16,186 bases of DNA from Gemmatimonadota bacterium (lineage in GTDB: Bacteria > Gemmatimonadota > Gemmatimonadetes > Longimicrobiales > RSA9): NCBI GenBank assembly GCA_012027055.1, contig VEPF01000426.1, forward strand, positions 1-16,186, written 5' to 3'. The translations under genes and the position numbers were made by a program. Under the pieces are notes generated by a model. That model was not told the origin of the DNA, searched no databases, and was given only the letters and a program-made list of their open reading frames with translations. Shown one piece after another: positions 13,714-16,186 of this stretch (the stretch's first letter is position 1; each line of letters begins with the position of its first letter).

Positions 13714-14987
13714 CGCTCACACTGGATGGCTGGACCCGCCGCCGCTGGGCGTTGCTGGGGGCGGCCGTGCTCATGATCGTCACGGCGAACTGGGTGCTCG
13801 AGCTGTACTTCGCCGTGAACTATCCGACGCCTTCGTTCGCGGGGCCGCCGACCGACCTCGGGACCTTCATCAACTCGACCACGTTCGCCCGCTCCGGGCT
13901 GGCCGCGCCGCTGGGCGTGCCGCTCGGTCTCTTCGGCCTGCTGTTCGGCTCGCTCTTCGCGCTGGTGGCACTCTTCCCGTCGGCCGCCTTCGAGCGGACC
14001 GGCCGGCTGCTGGCGCTACTGAAGGCGGCCCTCGCGGTGGCGCTGCTGGCGTACGCGGCCGTCACGCTCAAGAGCATCTGCCCGGCGGTGACCCTGCACG
14101 CGCTGGCGGCGCTGGCGGTGGCGGGGCTCTTCTGGCGGTACCGCGAGGGCCCGCTGCGGGCGGCGTGCCGGCCCTCGCTGCTGCACCTGGCGGTGTTCCT
14201 GGCAGTCACGGCGGTGGCCGCGTACGGCCTGGCGGAGACCCGGTTGCTGGCGCGCGATGCCTACGGCGCCCGGGTGGCGAGCCGGGTGGTGAACCAGTAC
14301 TTCAGCCTGCCGCGCGTGCCCCTGCCCTCGCGGCTGTCACCGTTCTGGAGCGTCCGCTCGACCGCGCGGTTCGAGGACGCGCCCATCCGCATCGTGGAGT
14401 ACGCGGACCCGCTCTGCAGCGACTGCGAGGTGCTGTACTACCAGTTGAAGGAGCTGAAGCGCGAGTTCGCGGGGAAGCTGAACGTCGCCGTGCAGCTGTT
14501 CCCGCTGGAGGCGAAGTGCAACGACGTGGTCGCGAAGGACCTGCACCCCGGCGCGTGCGACCTGAGCTGGCTGCTGGCGTACGACAACTCGAAGTTCGAG
14601 CGGCTGCACGACGAGATCTTCGAGAACCGCCGCGCCGCCCGTGACTCCGCGTGGCGCGCCGCGTTCGCGCGCCGGCACGGCGTGGAGGCGGCGCTCACCG
14701 ACACGGCCGTGCAGCGGCTGGTGCGGCAGCTGGTGGCCACGGGCGCGGAGTACGAGAAGACCAGCGAGAAGTACGCGCACGGCATCCGCTCCACGCCCAC
14801 CATGATCATCAACAACCGCATGGTGATCGGCACGCTGCCCACCGCCCAGCTGCGCGCCATCTTCCAGGCGCTGGTGGACGAGCACGAGCTCAAGGGGCAG
14901 AAGTTCCTGGAGAACTGGGTGGACCCCGGGTGCGTGATCCCCACCGACGGGAAGCCGCCCGCGCCCTGCGGGCCGGAAGGCAACTGA
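13710..14987 (+). CDS. VKOR-like membrane domain fused to DsbA-like thioredoxin domain
   Basis: 425 residues. About five membrane helices (12-30, 65-90, 101-120, 125-142, 155-172) are laid out like a bacterial vitamin K epoxide reductase, including NSTTFA...LGVPLGLFGLLFG (55-80), the counterpart of the VKOR segment NSSxYGxxFGIPVAxLGLL. Of the four redox cysteines of VKOR only C124 remains: the loop cysteines are absent and CPxC reads CPAV. The periplasmic DsbA-like domain (about 222-400) has C236-S-D-C239, cis-Pro363 in STPTM, and further cysteines C270 and C283. Normal fusions oxidise the thioredoxin domain via quinone; here that relay appears broken, so it may act as a thiol reductase, isomerase or membrane-anchored chaperone. 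ATGA overlap with the aldehyde dehydrogenase gene implies coupled translation; a strong terminator follows. Confidence 0.82.
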   Translation: MTLTLDGWTRRRWALLGAAVLMIVTANWVLELYFAVNYPTPSFAGPPTDLGTFINSTTFARSGLAAPLGVPLGLFGLLFGSLFALVALFPSAAFERTGRLLALLKAALAVALLAYAAVTLKSICPAVTLHALAALAVAGLFWRYREGPLRAACRPSLLHLAVFLAVTAVAAYGLAETRLLARDAYGARVASRVVNQYFSLPRVPLPSRLSPFWSVRSTARFEDAPIRIVEYADPLCSDCEVLYYQLKELKREFAGKLNVAVQLFPLEAKCNDVVAKDLHPGACDLSWLLAYDNSKFERLHDEIFENRRAARDSAWRAAFARRHGVEAALTDTAVQRLVRQLVATGAEYEKTSEKYAHGIRSTPTMIINNRMVIGTLPTAQLRAIFQALVDEHELKGQKFLENWVDPGCVIPTDGKPPAPCGPEGN

Positions 14988-14994
14988 TGCGCGC

Positions 14995-15029
14995 GGGGCC
15001 GCAGCCACCAGGCTGCGGCCCCGTGTTTT
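14995..15029 (+). terminator. Strong rho-independent terminator
   Basis: GGGGCCGCAGCC (14995-15006) and GGCTGCGGCCCC (15011-15022) form a perfect 12-bp stem with tetraloop ACCA, followed by GTGTTTT. It starts 7 nt after the VKOR-like stop and ends the transporter/aldehyde dehydrogenase/VKOR-like transcript. The convergent propeller gene stops 36 nt away; without a T-run on the other strand it would serve that gene poorly. Confidence 0.9.
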
Positions 15030-15057
15030 CCCGGGTTCGGAACGGCGGGCGCCGCGG

Positions 15058-16186
15058 TCAGCGGCGCAGGGTGTAGCCCCGCACGTATTCGACGTCGTAC
15101 TCGTCCCGCTCGACCGTGTAGACCCGGTCGCCGCCCACCGCCCGGATCTCGTGCGCGTACGGCAGCCGGACGCGGGCCGCGAGCGCTCCGTCCCGGCCGA
15201 CCCCCAGCCACTCGCTGGCCGGCGAGTCCGGGGACGCGTAGCGCCGCACCCACAGCGCGCCGTCGGGGCCGATGCGCAGCCGGTCGAAGACGGGCGCCGC
15301 GGCGGGGCGGGGATACTCCTCGATCAGCTGCCAGCGGGCGCGCGCCGCCTGCGGCTCCAGGTTCCGTACATCGCGCTCCGCGGCGGCGGCCACGAGCGCG
15401 TCATCCACGGGACCGGGCCGGTCGGCCCAGCGGATGGGCGGAAGCGGCGTGCCGGCGGCGTCCCACACGTCGATGCGGGCGCTGTCGGGCGGTCCCGCGT
15501 AGATGCGGTCCTCGGCCGCGGCCGCCAGGAAGGTGCGGTAGTAGTCGAGCGAAGCCCCCCACATCACCGTGACCCCACCGGGCGCCGCGCGGGTGCGGAG
15601 GATCACCTCGGTTCCGGGAAACGTCCCGAGCGTGTCCGCCTCGCCGCCGGCAATGCGCAGCAGCACCGCCGTGTGGCGCTGGAACCCGTCCGGCCGCTCG
15701 GCCGGGATCTGGTTGATCCACCCGGCGCTCCCGCCGCCGGGCAGGAGCCCGGAGAAGTTGGGCGTCATCATGGCGGCGTTCAGGCGCAGGGCGTGGTCGT
15801 CCAGGTACGGGCCGGCGGCGAGGAAGCGGGTCAGTCGCCCGATCGCGCGGTCGTAGGCGTAGACGGTGTCGCCGCGCGCGCGCACGTCGAGCAGCATGGC
15901 GAACTCGCCCGGACCTTCGCCCGACCGCCCCAGCGCGCGCAGGTAGCGGCCCTGCGCATCGTAGATCCGGACCTGGTTGGTGCCGGCGTTGGCCACGGCG
16001 ATGCGGCCGTCGGGCAGCTCGGCAATGCCCTGCACGCGGTAGAGCTGGTACGCGGAGTCGCCCTCGACCTGGCCGATCTCCAGGACCGCGGCCGTGTCCA
16101 CCTGCCACACGGCCGCTTCCCCCGCACCCGGCCGCGCGTCTCCGGCCCCGCCGCCCGCGCCCACCGGGCTCGCCGCCGCCAGCCCC
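15058..16186 (-). CDS. Exported six-bladed beta-propeller protein (5' end beyond window)
   Basis: About 375 codons are visible; the frame is open to the right edge. The first visible residues (GLAAASP then a Gly/Ala-rich linker) look like the end of a signal peptide, so the true start lies beyond 16186 and the GTG at 16164 is not needed. Blade motifs include VQGIAELPDGRIAVAN, a GRSGEGPGEF motif, DTVYAYDRAIGRLTRF and, near the C-terminus, RIGPDGALWVRRY. These are the marks of NHL-like six-bladed propellers. It shares GPGEF and the LPDGR blade with the protein at 8919-10040, but is not next to a transporter in the visible part. No catalytic residues are apparent; it may bind a ligand or partner in the envelope. 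It converges on the VKOR-like operon. Confidence 0.82.
   Translation of the reverse strand, partial: GLAAASPVGAGGGAGDARPGAGEAAVWQVDTAAVLEIGQVEGDSAYQLYRVQGIAELPDGRIAVANAGTNQVRIYDAQGRYLRALGRSGEGPGEFAMLLDVRARGDTVYAYDRAIGRLTRFLAAGPYLDDHALRLNAAMMTPNFSGLLPGGGSAGWINQIPAERPDGFQRHTAVLLRIAGGEADTLGTFPGTEVILRTRAAPGGVTVMWGASLDYYRTFLAAAAEDRIYAGPPDSARIDVWDAAGTPLPPIRWADRPGPVDDALVAAAAERDVRNLEPQAARARWQLIEEYPRPAAAPVFDRLRIGPDGALWVRRYASPDSPASEWLGVGRDGALAARVRLPYAHEIRAVGGDRVYTVERDEYDVEYVRGYTLRR

Noticed and set aside
1..16186. Mobile element, prophage, CRISPR or defence island
   Set aside because: No direct-repeat array, transposase, integrase, tRNA junction or composition break was seen. Gene content is housekeeping and envelope-related.

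Overview
The window is about 70% GC with strong third-position G/C bias. It is almost fully coding and reads as one homogeneous chromosomal segment: no insertion sequence, integrase, tRNA, rRNA or CRISPR array was seen. Several traits suggest a Gemmatimonadota-like or related soil or sediment bacterium: an exported S9 peptidase, exported six-bladed beta-propeller proteins with a GPGEF motif, and a VKOR/DsbA-like fusion. This placement is inference; there is no marker gene.

Layout. (1) 1-2174, minus strand: an exported S9 prolyl-oligopeptidase-family peptidase, followed 40 nt downstream by the start of a lipoprotein gene cut by the window edge. (2) 2475-4302, plus strand: a THUMP-domain RNA methyltransferase, then an exported peroxiredoxin-like gene. 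Its peroxidatic position is an in-frame UGA with a bacterial-SECIS-like hairpin just downstream, so it is read here as a selenoprotein. A terminator follows at 4335-4366. (3) 4400-6708, minus strand: CcdA/DsbD-type membrane thiol reductase, exported TlpA-like thioredoxin (1-nt overlap), and an exported alpha/beta hydrolase. (4) 6910-7458, plus strand: a lipoprotein of unknown function with a possible hairpin switch over its ribosome binding site. (5) 7412-10040, minus strand: a three-gene operon joined by two ATGA overlaps: membrane-anchored beta-propeller, ABC permease, ABC ATPase. (6) 10223-10495, minus strand: a 90-residue secreted protein with a symmetrical four-cysteine pattern. (7) 10903-14987, plus strand: a NupG-family transporter gene broken by an in-frame TAG in the hinge loop, an aldehyde dehydrogenase, and a VKOR-like/DsbA-like fusion, ended by a perfect 12-bp hairpin terminator. 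(8) 15058-16186, minus strand: a second exported beta-propeller protein, cut at its 5' end.

How it may fit together. The strongest signal is the envelope thiol/selenol chemistry. A cysteine-free, Sec-only exported peroxiredoxin lies next to a CcdA plus TlpA-like pair that could supply periplasmic reductant. Further along is a VKOR-like protein that has lost three of its four conserved cysteines but keeps a CSDC thioredoxin-fold domain. That these three units work together is inference from proximity and chemistry. TAG (S9 peptidase, peroxiredoxin) and TGA (most other genes) both end normal genes here, so neither odd internal stop can be explained by a changed genetic code.
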